Origin: Ga0077527 sp964531455
GTDB taxonomy: Bacteria; Pseudomonadota; Gammaproteobacteria; Burkholderiales; SG8-41
Assembly (NCBI GenBank): GCA_964531455.1
Contig: CAZHFZ010000006.1
Span: 1 to 64,000, forward strand
Direction: 5' to 3'
DNA length: 64,000 nucleotides
The notes under the pieces are model-generated. The model worked only from the letters and a program-made list of their open reading frames with translations, did not search any database and was not told the DNA's origin. Shown one piece after another: positions 16,947-25,094 of the stretch. Position 1 is the stretch's first letter; each line of letters starts with the position of its first letter. The translations under genes and the position numbers were made by a program.

Positions 16947-17887
16947 GTCTGCTTCACATCACTCGCAAGGTGGTGCGCACGGTGCTGGCCGGTGTCTTGT
17001 GCGGTTCGTTTGCGGCACAGGCATCGGACGTGCATTACGTGCCGACGCCGATGAACGTGGTTGATGCGATTCTGGAGTTGGGTGGCGTCGGTGCCGGAGA
17101 TTTCCTGGTGGATCTGGGTTCAGGCGATGGCCGGATTTCGATCCAGGCGGCAAAACGTTTCGGTACCCGTGGCTTCGGTGTGGAGATCGAGAGCCATCTG
17201 GCGCGGATGGCCAACGAAGCCGCGCAGAAGCAGGGCGTTGCCGACAAGGTCAATTTCGAGGTGCGCGACCTGTTCAATACTGATCTGAGCCGTGCGTCAG
17301 TGGTTACGGCTTACCTGTTGCCGGCGTTGAACCTGAGGTTGCGGCCGCAGTTGTTTGAGCAGTTACGGCCCGGTTCACGCATCGTTACCCATGATTTTGA
17401 TTTTGGCGACTGGAAACCGGATGCGCGGATCACCGTCAATGTTCCGGACAAACCTTACGGTCCTCCCCGCAGCGAGATCATGCTTTGGGTCATCCCCGCG
17501 GATTTCTCGGGCACGTGGAGCTGGCGTTTGCCGGTTGAGGGTGTTGAGCAAATGCATGAGGCCGTGATCGGCCAGAAATACCAGCAGGCGGCGGGCAAGG
17601 GACGGATTGCGGGGGGGGCGGCAGCCCTCGGGCGACTGGAAATAAGGGGCGATGCGATCAGCTTTGTCATGGGCGGTGAACCGGCCGGCAAAGCGGCATT
17701 GCGGGAGTTTCGTGGGCGCATCAATGGCGATACCATTACCGGCAGCGCAATGATGATCGTCGAAGGGGGCAGTACGGCGGGGAACGGTGTCAGCGTGCCG
17801 TGGCAGGCTGTGCGTACGCAACGGGGACGGATGAACATCGGTGAGCCGCAGTTCGGTTCAGGCAGTTCCAACAAGGAGCAGAAATGA
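16943..17887 (+). CDS. Exported class I SAM-methyltransferase-like protein, paralogue 5 of 6
   Basis: 314 residues from GTG 16943, which overlaps the previous stop (GTGA); ATG 16916 is an alternative but lies deeper in the upstream gene. Signal peptide VSLLHITRKVVRTVLAGVLC with cleavage near AQA-S. Then VHYVPTPMNVVDAILELGGV, motif I DLGSGDGRISIQAAKRFG, FGVEIESHLARMANEAAQ, RDLFNTDLSRASVVTAYLLP and RIVTHDFDFGDWKPD. The C-terminal domain begins LWVIPADFSGTWSWRL, with IGQKYQQAAGKGRIAGG and FRGRINGDTITGSAMM. It ends in a Gly/Ser-rich charged tail longer than in its paralogues. Confidence 0.83.
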   Translation: MSLLHITRKVVRTVLAGVLCGSFAAQASDVHYVPTPMNVVDAILELGGVGAGDFLVDLGSGDGRISIQAAKRFGTRGFGVEIESHLARMANEAAQKQGVADKVNFEVRDLFNTDLSRASVVTAYLLPALNLRLRPQLFEQLRPGSRIVTHDFDFGDWKPDARITVNVPDKPYGPPRSEIMLWVIPADFSGTWSWRLPVEGVEQMHEAVIGQKYQQAAGKGRIAGGAAALGRLEIRGDAISFVMGGEPAGKAALREFRGRINGDTITGSAMMIVEGGSTAGNGVSVPWQAVRTQRGRMNIGEPQFGSGSSNKEQK

Positions 17888-18789
17888 GAATCGCAAGTGC
17901 AATGCGTTGGTTGGCGGCAGGTCTGGGTGCTGTAATGGCTTTTCCCGCAGCGGCACAGGATGGCCGGGGCGATGTGGTTTATGTGCCGACGCCGCAGATC
18001 GTCGTCGATACCATGCTCGAAATGGCCAAGGTCGGGCCCAAGGATTTCGTCATTGACCTTGGTTCCGGCGACGGACGCATCATCATTACTGCGGCGAGCA
18101 AGCGTGGAGCACGCGGCTTTGGTGTTGATCTGGATACCGTGCTGCTGAAGCTGGCCAACCAGAATGCGCAGAAGGCGGGTGTGACCGACAAGGTGCACTT
18201 TGTCGAGCAGAACCTGTTTCTGACAGACCTCTCCAAGGCGACTGTGTTGACCACCTACTTGCTGCCGCAGATGAATCTGCGCCTGCGCGCCAAGGTCATG
18301 TCGCTGAAACCCGGCACCCGGGTGGTCGCGCATGACTACCATTTCGGCGAATGGCATCCGGACGAACAGCGCGAACTGATCGTGCCCGAGAAAAAGGTCG
18401 GTACCCCCGGCATCAGTTATCTTTTTTCATATGTCGTGCCTGCGCGGGTGCCGGGCAAATGGCAGTCCCTGCTGAACATCGACGGTCGCGAGACGCCAAT
18501 GGAGTTCACGCTGCTGCAGGAGTTTCAGGAACTTGAAGGCAAGGTTGATATCCGTGACCGCAGTTCCGACCTGCGTGGCCGCATGGACGGCGAGCGCATC
18601 CGTATCGTTGCCGGAGGGCGCAGCGGTGTTCTGCGTCATGAGTTCACCGGCCGGGTTGATGGCGGCAACATCACCGGCACGCTGGCGATTGGCGAGGGCG
18701 CAGCACGCAAGCAGGTGCCCTGGACCGCGAAGCAGGTTCTGCGCGGTGAACTGAAGCGCGCATCGGACGAGCCGGAAGCCGAAAAATAA
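17884..18789 (+). CDS. Exported class I SAM-methyltransferase-like protein, paralogue 6 of 6
   Basis: 301 residues. Signal peptide MRIASAMRWLAAGLGAVMAF with cleavage near AAA-QD. Then VYVPTPQIVVDTMLEMAKVG, motif I DLGSGDGRIIITAASKRG, GFGVDLDTVLLKLANQNAQK, NLFLTDLSKATVLTTYLLPQ and RVVAHDYHFGEWHPD. The C-terminal domain starts after FSYVVPARVPGKWQSL and has LLQEFQELEGKVDI, LRGRMDGERIRI and FTGRVDGGNITGTLAIG. ATG 17884 overlaps the upstream stop by four bases and is preceded by AAGGAG. Last gene of the coupled run. Confidence 0.84.
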   Translation: MRIASAMRWLAAGLGAVMAFPAAAQDGRGDVVYVPTPQIVVDTMLEMAKVGPKDFVIDLGSGDGRIIITAASKRGARGFGVDLDTVLLKLANQNAQKAGVTDKVHFVEQNLFLTDLSKATVLTTYLLPQMNLRLRAKVMSLKPGTRVVAHDYHFGEWHPDEQRELIVPEKKVGTPGISYLFSYVVPARVPGKWQSLLNIDGRETPMEFTLLQEFQELEGKVDIRDRSSDLRGRMDGERIRIVAGGRSGVLRHEFTGRVDGGNITGTLAIGEGAARKQVPWTAKQVLRGELKRASDEPEAEK

Positions 18790-18849
18790 TCCGGGTCTGC
18801 AGCCATCAATCAAAGCCGCGGCATTCCTGTCCGTGGCGGGGGAGCATGT

Positions 18850-20193
18850 ATGAGCACTGAACAGTCTTCAGCAACGCCGCGCCAGACGCTGTCCATGACC
18901 GACGCCTGCGCGATGATCGTCGGTTTGATCGTCGGCGCCGGCATTTTCGGCACACCGTCGATCGTTGCCGGTGCGGTAGGTGATGAAACGACGCTGTATG
19001 CGGTGTGGATTGCCGGGGGCGTGTTTTCGATCATCGGTGCGCTGTGTTATGCCGAACTGGCTACGGCATTTCCCTCCGCTGGCGGTGAATATCATTTCCT
19101 GCAGCGCGCCTTTGGCCGTTCCCTGGCGTTTCTCTACGGCTGGGCGCGGATGACAGTGATCGTCGCCGGTTCGATTGCGGTGTTTGCCTATCTGTTCGGC
19201 GATTACCTGTCCCGCGTCATCAATCTGGGTGCTTATTCGTCGGCGATCTGGGCCGCTCTGGTTGTTGTGGTGCTGACGGCAGTCAACTATCGCGGCATTC
19301 GTGAAGGCAAGGCGACACAGAACCTCTTTACCGTTCTGGAAGTCTGCGGTCTGCTGCTGATTGTTGTTGCCGGCTTGTTTTTTGCCGCACCGCCGGCCCC
19401 GGTGGTGCCTGCAGCAGCCGGCGCTGCCCAGCCCTGGTACATGGGGGCGGGCATCGGCTCGGCGATGATCTTTGTGCTGTTTACCTACGGCGGCTGGAAT
19501 GATGCAGCCTATATATCCGCGGAAGTGCGCGACCGCGAGCGCAACATGGCGCGTGCGTTGCTGATCGCCATCAGCGTTGTGGCTTTTTTGTATGTGCTGG
19601 TCAACTTCGCTTACCTGAAGGGGCTTGGTTATGACCAGATGGCGCGTTCCAATGCAGTGGCCGCCGATCTGCTGAAGGCCGTCTGGGGACCGACAGGTGA
19701 GAAGGTTATCGCGATCATGATCGCGATTGCGGCGCTGACATCGGTGAACGGGTCGATGATTGTTGGCGCCCGGTCGAACTATGCGTTGGGTCGTGACTGG
19801 CCGATGCTCGGGTTCCTCGGGAAATGGCATGAAGAAAGCGGTTCGCCGCGTAATGCGATGCTGGTGCAGGGCGCGATCGCGCTGGCGCTGGTGGGGTTGG
19901 GCGCGATACAGAATGCCGGCTTCAAGGGGTTGGTCGAATATTCACTGCCGGTGTTCTGGGGCTTTTTCCTGTTGACGGGCATTGCGCTGTTTGTGCTGCG
20001 CGCAAAGGAACCGGATGCACCGCGGCCGTTCAGGGTGCCGTTTTATCCGGTTGTGCCGGCGATCTTTGTGCTGATGTGCGGTTATCTGCTGTATTCCAGC
20101 CTGACCTATCACCGCACCCATGCGCTGGTGGGGCTGGGCGTGCTCGCGGTTGGTGCTGTGGTGCTCATGATTGCCAAGTTAAAAAACAAATAA
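18850..20193 (+). CDS. APC-superfamily amino acid permease
   Basis: 447 residues with about 12 hydrophobic segments. TM1 carries the APC glycine-rich motif MIVGLIVGAGIFGTPSIVAG, TM2 has YAELATAFPSAGGEY, and the later GGWNDAAYISAEVRDRERNM is typical of the amino acid/polyamine/organocation superfamily. It would import or exchange an amino acid across the inner membrane; the substrate is not clear. ATG 18850 is preceded by GGGGGAG. It lies 60 bases after the methyltransferase array on the same strand and could be co-transcribed, but no functional link is shown. Confidence 0.92.
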   Translation: MSTEQSSATPRQTLSMTDACAMIVGLIVGAGIFGTPSIVAGAVGDETTLYAVWIAGGVFSIIGALCYAELATAFPSAGGEYHFLQRAFGRSLAFLYGWARMTVIVAGSIAVFAYLFGDYLSRVINLGAYSSAIWAALVVVVLTAVNYRGIREGKATQNLFTVLEVCGLLLIVVAGLFFAAPPAPVVPAAAGAAQPWYMGAGIGSAMIFVLFTYGGWNDAAYISAEVRDRERNMARALLIAISVVAFLYVLVNFAYLKGLGYDQMARSNAVAADLLKAVWGPTGEKVIAIMIAIAALTSVNGSMIVGARSNYALGRDWPMLGFLGKWHEESGSPRNAMLVQGAIALALVGLGAIQNAGFKGLVEYSLPVFWGFFLLTGIALFVLRAKEPDAPRPFRVPFYPVVPAIFVLMCGYLLYSSLTYHRTHALVGLGVLAVGAVVLMIAKLKNK

Positions 20194-20320
20194 AATCAAT
20201 GACTTGGTAAATCATTCGGGCGCGGTTTTCGCTGCGCCCGTCAGTGCTGTGTGCGCTTGAAATGGCTCGCTGCAGCCCCCAACTCTGTTTCACTGCCTTG
20301 TTTACCATTCCGGAGTAACG

Positions 20321-22228
20321 ATGTCTGAAACCAACAATAAAGAGACCTTGGGCTTTCAGGCCGAGGTCAAGCAACTGCTGCAGTTGATGATTCATTCCTT
20401 GTACAGCAACAAGGAAATTTTTCTGCGCGAACTGGTGTCAAATGCCTCGGACGCCTGTGACAAGCTGCGCTTCGAGGCGCTTACCGACAAGGCGCTGCTG
20501 GAAAATGATGCGGAACTGAAAATCCGCGTGTCGTTTGATGCCGCAGCACGCACGGTCACCATCACCGACAACGGCATCGGCATGTCGCGGCAGGAAGTGA
20601 TTGAAAACGTCGGCACCATCGCGCGTTCCGGAACCCGCGAATTCCTGTCAAAGCTGACCGGCGACGCAGCCAAGGATGCCAACCTGATCGGCCAGTTCGG
20701 CGTCGGTTTTTATTCGTCATTCGTGGTGGCCGACCGCGTCACGTTGACCACCCGTCGCGCCGGCCTGACGGCGGAGCACGGGGTGCGCTGGGAGTCCGAT
20801 GGCGGCGGCGACTATACGCTGGAAATCGTCGAGAAGGCGGAGCGCGGCACCACGGTGACGCTGCATCTGCGCGAAGGCGAAGATGAGTTTGCTGACAACT
20901 CGCGGCTGCGCACGATCCTGCGCAAATATTCCGACCACATCACATTGCCCATCGTGATGAAGGTTGAAGAGTGGGACAAGGATTCGAGTAAATACATCAC
21001 GACTGACAATGATGAAACCGTCAACCAGGCGAGCGCTTTGTGGGCGCGGCCCAAGTCCGAGGTAACGGACGAGCAATACACCGAGTTCTACAAACATGTG
21101 GCGCATGATTTCGAGGCACCGCTGACCTGGTCGCACAACAAGGTCGAGGGGCGCAAGGAATACACCCAGCTGCTGTACATCCCCGGTCGTGCGCCGTTTG
21201 ACCTTTGGGATCGCGAGCAGAGGCACGGTATCAAGCTTTACGTGCGTCGCGTATTCATCATGGACGATGCCGAGCATCTGATGCCGCATTACCTGCGCTT
21301 TGTGCGCGGCGTCATTGATTCCAGCGACCTGCCGCTGAACGTTTCGCGGGAGATCCTTCAGGAATCAAAAGACATCGAGACGATACGCGCCGGTTCCGTC
21401 AAGCGGGTACTGTCGATGATCGAGGATCTTGCCGGGAACCAGAAAGAGAAGTTCACAACCTTCTGGAAGGAGTTTGGTCGTGTATTCAAGGAAGGCGTCG
21501 GTGAAGACCAGGCCAACCGCGAACGTATTGCCAAGCTGCTGCGTTTTGCATCCACGCAAAAGGACACCGCGGATGAGGAAGTCTCGCTCGCCGACTACGT
21601 GGCGCGGATGAAGCCGGAGCAGCAAAAGATTTATTACGTCACTGCAGACACGTTTGCTGCAGCCAAGGCCAGCCCGCATCTGGAGGTGTTCCGTAAGAAG
21701 GGTGTCGAGGTCCTGCTGCTGTCAGACCGCGTTGATGAGTGGATGATGTCCTTTTTCACCGAATTCGAGGGCAAGCCGCTGCAGTCTGTCGCCAAAGGCA
21801 CGCTGGATCTGGGCAAGCTGGAAGACGAGGCCGAGAAAAAAGCACAAGAGCAGGCGGAAGGGGAACACAAGGACCTGGTCGAACGCATCAAGAAAGCGCT
21901 GGGTGAGCGGGTCAAGGATGTGCGTGTGACGCTGCGCCTGACGGAGTCTCCGGCTTGTCTGGTGGCGGATGATCACGACATGACCGCGCATCTGCAGCGC
22001 ATGCTGAAAGCCGCGGGGCAGGCGGTGCCGGCATCGCAGCCGATTCTCGAAATCAACACCACGCATCCGCTGGTGCAGCGTTTGCAAGCCGAGATTGATG
22101 ATTCGAAATTCAACGATCTTTCGGCGGTGTTGTTTGACCAGTCGCTACTGGCCGAAGGTGGTCAGTTGGAAGACCCGGCGGGATTCGTCAAACGGCTGAA
22201 TCAGCTGATGCTCACGTTGGGGCGCTAA
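20321..22228 (+). CDS. htpG: Molecular chaperone HtpG (bacterial Hsp90)
   Basis: 635 residues, normal HtpG length. The N-terminal GHKL ATPase domain has GFQAEVKQLLQLMIHSLYSN, ELVSNASDACDKLRFEAL, ITDNGIGMSRQEVIENVGTI and LIGQFGVGFYSSFVVAD. The middle domain has FVRGVIDSSDLPLNVSREIL. The C-terminal dimerisation domain ends at LNQLMLTLGR. It assists folding of client proteins in the cytosol. GGAG precedes ATG 20321. The gap before it (20194-20320) contains an imperfect CGGGCGC-GCGCCCG stem at about 20217-20241 without a T tract. Confidence 0.98.
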   Translation: MSETNNKETLGFQAEVKQLLQLMIHSLYSNKEIFLRELVSNASDACDKLRFEALTDKALLENDAELKIRVSFDAAARTVTITDNGIGMSRQEVIENVGTIARSGTREFLSKLTGDAAKDANLIGQFGVGFYSSFVVADRVTLTTRRAGLTAEHGVRWESDGGGDYTLEIVEKAERGTTVTLHLREGEDEFADNSRLRTILRKYSDHITLPIVMKVEEWDKDSSKYITTDNDETVNQASALWARPKSEVTDEQYTEFYKHVAHDFEAPLTWSHNKVEGRKEYTQLLYIPGRAPFDLWDREQRHGIKLYVRRVFIMDDAEHLMPHYLRFVRGVIDSSDLPLNVSREILQESKDIETIRAGSVKRVLSMIEDLAGNQKEKFTTFWKEFGRVFKEGVGEDQANRERIAKLLRFASTQKDTADEEVSLADYVARMKPEQQKIYYVTADTFAAAKASPHLEVFRKKGVEVLLLSDRVDEWMMSFFTEFEGKPLQSVAKGTLDLGKLEDEAEKKAQEQAEGEHKDLVERIKKALGERVKDVRVTLRLTESPACLVADDHDMTAHLQRMLKAAGQAVPASQPILEINTTHPLVQRLQAEIDDSKFNDLSAVLFDQSLLAEGGQLEDPAGFVKRLNQLMLTLGR

Positions 22229-22349
22229 GGCTGCGCGTCGTATGCGAAGGGCGGATCATGGTCCTCTGATCCGCGCAATACGGCACGAGGGTTGAAGTTG
22301 GCGTTTAACGCAGCGATGGACAAGGCAACAAAGGTCAACGCAACGAAGG

Positions 22350-23081
22350 TCAACGTAACGACTGGCCGCAACCGCGCCGTCTTGCGCCTTCGATTTCGAC
22401 TTCAACCGTGTATGGGAAGCTTTCGTCGCTCATGGTGTCGGTGCAGTTCTGCAGTAGCAGGGTTGCTTTCATCCGGTATGCGCTGGACGTATTTTCGTAA
22501 ATGGTGACGCCGGGCCGGGTATCTTTTTTCGGCGGCAGGGACTGAAACAGTACGCGCACGCTGCCATAACCGTCTTCGAACATGACCCGGTTTTCCGGCC
22601 CGATTTCCAGCAGCCATCCGGGTTCGTTGCCGACACCGCGGAAGGTGATGCCGCGAACGCGGGCATCTTCCCGCAACGACTGCGCACGCACTTCACGACA
22701 ATCGGTCGCATCGCCCGGTTTGCGCTGGAATGTTGCGCCATTTCCCTTGGTCCAGAATTGCATCATCGCATCCTCGTAGCGAACGCCTGATGCGGCGCGA
22801 ACCTGGGGCAGGGTGCGTGTTTCGGATCCGATACGCAGCGTGATGGCCGATGGTGCCGTGAGGTTGCGGGTATGAATGACAGTGCCGTCGGCACAGTTCC
22901 AGACGTGGGCCTGCAGGGTGTTGGGGCGCGGACCGCTGGATTGCGCGGGGTCCGGAGCAGTACTGCGGCAGCCGGAAGCCGCCAACAGGGTCGCGGTGAT
23001 CCATGTGAGACGTACGGCCCAGCGGTGTGATCGCGGAGTGGGAACGGTACGCGGGCCTGACGGGATGATGGTGGACTTCAT
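22350..23081 (-). CDS. Lipoprotein with MliC-like and COG3650-type domains
   Basis: 243 residues from ATG 23081. The signal segment (WAVRLTWITATLLAASGC) ends in a lipobox-like ASGC, so Cys would be lipidated. Residues about 60-130 look like the MliC membrane-bound lysozyme inhibitor fold: VWNCADGTVIHTRNL, TLPQVRAASGVRYEDA and MQFWTKGNGATFQ. Residues about 145-243 match the COG3650 lipoprotein domain: FRGVGNEPGWLLEIGPE and SDESFPYTVEVEIEG, ending near GCG. The combination suggests a periplasmic or outer-membrane protein that inhibits lysozyme or senses the envelope. A much longer upstream in-frame extension is antisense to the next gene and is rejected. Confidence 0.82.
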   Translation of the reverse strand: MKSTIIPSGPRTVPTPRSHRWAVRLTWITATLLAASGCRSTAPDPAQSSGPRPNTLQAHVWNCADGTVIHTRNLTAPSAITLRIGSETRTLPQVRAASGVRYEDAMMQFWTKGNGATFQRKPGDATDCREVRAQSLREDARVRGITFRGVGNEPGWLLEIGPENRVMFEDGYGSVRVLFQSLPPKKDTRPGVTIYENTSSAYRMKATLLLQNCTDTMSDESFPYTVEVEIEGARRRGCGQSLR

Positions 23082-23147
23082 GTCATCGGAGGCTAGCGCA
23101 ATTGCACCAGCGGTTACAACCGGGGCGGTTCGGCATGTCGGCGCGAT

Positions 23148-23177
23148 AAAAAAGCCCGGCATAACCCGGGCTTTTTT
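23148..23177 (-). terminator. Rho-independent terminator (works on both strands)
   Basis: AAAAAGCCCGG, loop near CATAA, then CCGGGCTTTTTT. The stem is G/C rich and flanked by A and T runs, so it can stop transcription in either direction. It lies 17 bases past the stop of the minus-strand gene ending at 23194, which is its likely user. Confidence 0.85.
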
Positions 23178-23193
23178 CGGTGCTCGGACGAGA

Positions 23194-24261
23194 TCAGGCT
23201 TTTTTGCGGTTTTTCTCCAGCCAGCCTTCGACCAGCGTGACGGTGTGGTCGAGTTCGGCCAGTTGCTGGCCCTTCTGCCCGGCAATGGTTTTGACCAGCA
23301 GATCGACGCGTTCGATGTTGGGTGCTCCGGCTGCCAGGGCGCGGGCTGCGGAAGACGGGCTGCCCAGGGACAGTGCGGCATTGGCGTATTTCTCGAAAGG
23401 CACCATGTCTTTTTCGCTGGCACCCAGTGATACGCAGAGCTTGACCACCCAGTTATAAACCGTGCGGGTGGCTTCAAGGTTACTGTGTACTGCGTCCTTG
23501 ATGGGCCGCATTTCATTGGGTTGTACGCAACGGTAATTGCCGGCGACCAGCATGGCCCATTTTGCGAGGGGTACAAATACCGAGTCATGCACTTTGAGTT
23601 TCACCGGCAATTCAATTTTCTTGCCGTCGCCGGCATCAAAGCGGATGGCTTCTATGTCTGCCTCGAGATTGCGCAGGATCTGGGTATGTGCGTCGGAGTC
23701 GAAGCGTGCGGCCTTGAAGTTCGTGGGCAATCGCACCTGGAGCACGTTGACTTTTTCCTCCGGCGGGCGGAATGCCTGCGGGTCGGGGCTGCACAGCGTC
23801 AGTGTTTTGGGATCGAAACTGTCCCAAACCGAGGCGTCGGTGAAGCAGTTGCGCAAGCCGTCGGCATTCAGGCCAGGTATGCGTTTCAGGTAAGGCAGCG
23901 GCGGCATGTTCATGATCGACATGCAGGGCACCCGCGATTTGGCAACCTTGTCGAGCAGTTCACGAACACCGGGTGAGCGGTATTGTGGCTCCTGCATGGC
24001 CAGGGCAATCAGGTCGTAATCGGAAGGATTGACTGAATCCGGGCCACCTGCCGAGAGCTTCCCGGGAAGATCGCGGGAGCGGATTTCCACCAGGCCTTCG
24101 CGACCCTTGATCGGCATGCGTACGATGGCGCCTTCGGTATTGAACAGGTCGGCCTCGGCAGGCAGGCACACCATCTTTACGGTATGTCCGGCGAGCAGCA
24201 GCTTGGTGGCGAGCAGCGAACCATACGAAGCGCCAAGGATCAGAATCTTGTAAGTGGGCAT
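23194..24261 (-). CDS. Ketopantoate-reductase-like NAD(P)-binding protein
   Basis: 355 residues. It opens with a Rossmann nucleotide-binding motif (YKILILGASYGSLLATKLLL, AGHTVKMVCLPAE) of the ApbA/PanE type. A long central region follows, then a helical C-terminal half with VPLAKWAMLVAGNYRCV and LSLGSPSSAARALAAGAPNI, where SPSSAARAL matches the ketopantoate reductase C-terminal pattern (S-S-x-x-D/R). True PanE proteins are about 300 residues, so this longer protein is probably a paralogue acting on another 2-oxo or 2-hydroxy acid. Start ATG 24261 follows GAGGAA. A strong terminator lies downstream. Confidence 0.75.
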   Translation of the reverse strand: MPTYKILILGASYGSLLATKLLLAGHTVKMVCLPAEADLFNTEGAIVRMPIKGREGLVEIRSRDLPGKLSAGGPDSVNPSDYDLIALAMQEPQYRSPGVRELLDKVAKSRVPCMSIMNMPPLPYLKRIPGLNADGLRNCFTDASVWDSFDPKTLTLCSPDPQAFRPPEEKVNVLQVRLPTNFKAARFDSDAHTQILRNLEADIEAIRFDAGDGKKIELPVKLKVHDSVFVPLAKWAMLVAGNYRCVQPNEMRPIKDAVHSNLEATRTVYNWVVKLCVSLGASEKDMVPFEKYANAALSLGSPSSAARALAAGAPNIERVDLLVKTIAGQKGQQLAELDHTVTLVEGWLEKNRKKA

Positions 24262-24486
24262 GCAAACTTCCTCAAGAGATTGGGCTGGATTATTGGCGGT
24301 GTGCGGAAGCGTCGAATCGTTTTTATGGCTTTACCGCGACAGCTGCACAGCCGCAATGTTAGTCAGTAACGACCACCGGTGCAACGAAGGGATGACGATG
24401 CAGTCATTACCTGACGGCACCGCGCCATCGCTGAACGGGGGATTAATTGCTGCCGCAGTGCAGCATCATGATGGGGTGTCGCGAAA

Positions 24487-25086
24487 TCAGGGTTTCACTG
24501 GGGGCAGGCGCCCGATCCATTGCAGCCTGTTCTGCGGTCCGGCACGTACTACGAAGATTTCACCTTCCGCGGGATATTCTCCAGTCAATGCCGTGATATT
24601 CACCTGATGTGTAACCATCATCAAGTTGCCGGGGCCGTTGAATGACTGGATTTTGGCGCGCACGGCAGTGGTTTGTGCATCTGCCTGGGCACTGCGATCG
24701 CCGAAAAATGAATCGAGGTTGGGAAAAGGGGTTGCCTTTCCGAATGCCCTGCGGGCAGTTTCAAGACAGCGACACCAGCGGCTGGACAGGACTGCGCTGA
24801 TCGTGACCCCCTGCGCCATCAACATTCTGCCGATATTCGTCGCTTGCATTTGCCCGGCCGCGGACAGGTTTCGCTGTGTCGAGCAGTCGTCAAGCTTGAA
24901 TTGCGGTGGATCGCCTACGCCGGGGTTTGTAGCGGCATGACGCATCAGCAACACAAGTCCGCCGGACTGCAATTCCGACCATAACTTGTCATCTGCATGT
25001 GCTGGCGCCACGATCCAGAGCGCTGACATTAGCACTGTGGTCAATATTTCCATGATGCTGCGCAATGCCGGAAAACAGGCTCGCAT
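24487..25086 (-). CDS. Exported histidine phosphatase superfamily protein
   Basis: 199 residues from ATG 25086. A signal peptide (LTTVLMSALWIVAPAHADD) precedes a phosphoglycerate-mutase-like fold. It shows VLLMRHAATNPG (RHA in place of the common RHG), then LSAAGQMQATNIGRML, VLSSRWCRCLETARRAFG and LMMVTHQVNITALTG with the second catalytic His. It should hydrolyse a phosphate ester in the periplasm. A TTG at 25098 overlapping the upstream stop is an alternative start. It follows the Vgb-like gene directly and is probably co-transcribed. Confidence 0.88.
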   Translation of the reverse strand: MRACFPALRSIMEILTTVLMSALWIVAPAHADDKLWSELQSGGLVLLMRHAATNPGVGDPPQFKLDDCSTQRNLSAAGQMQATNIGRMLMAQGVTISAVLSSRWCRCLETARRAFGKATPFPNLDSFFGDRSAQADAQTTAVRAKIQSFNGPGNLMMVTHQVNITALTGEYPAEGEIFVVRAGPQNRLQWIGRLPPVKP

Positions 25087-25094
25087 GGTGTTGC

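Larger units (their letters stand above)
14201..18789 (+). repeat. Tandem array of five diverged, translationally coupled paralogous genes
   Basis: Five consecutive genes encode the same three-part architecture: signal peptide, YVPTP-DLGSGDGR methyltransferase domain, beta-rich C-terminal domain. They are joined by overlaps of one to four bases, or an eight-base gap. Shared motifs are strict in the methyltransferase core but the C-terminal domains are well diverged, so the duplications are old and all copies have been kept open. A sixth copy (11586-12464) lies upstream across an antisense gene. Confidence 0.85.

Noticed and set aside
14201..18789. Array of paralogues as an assembly duplication artefact
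   Set aside because: The copies differ throughout at DNA and protein level and have distinct signal peptides and junctions, so they are real diverged genes.
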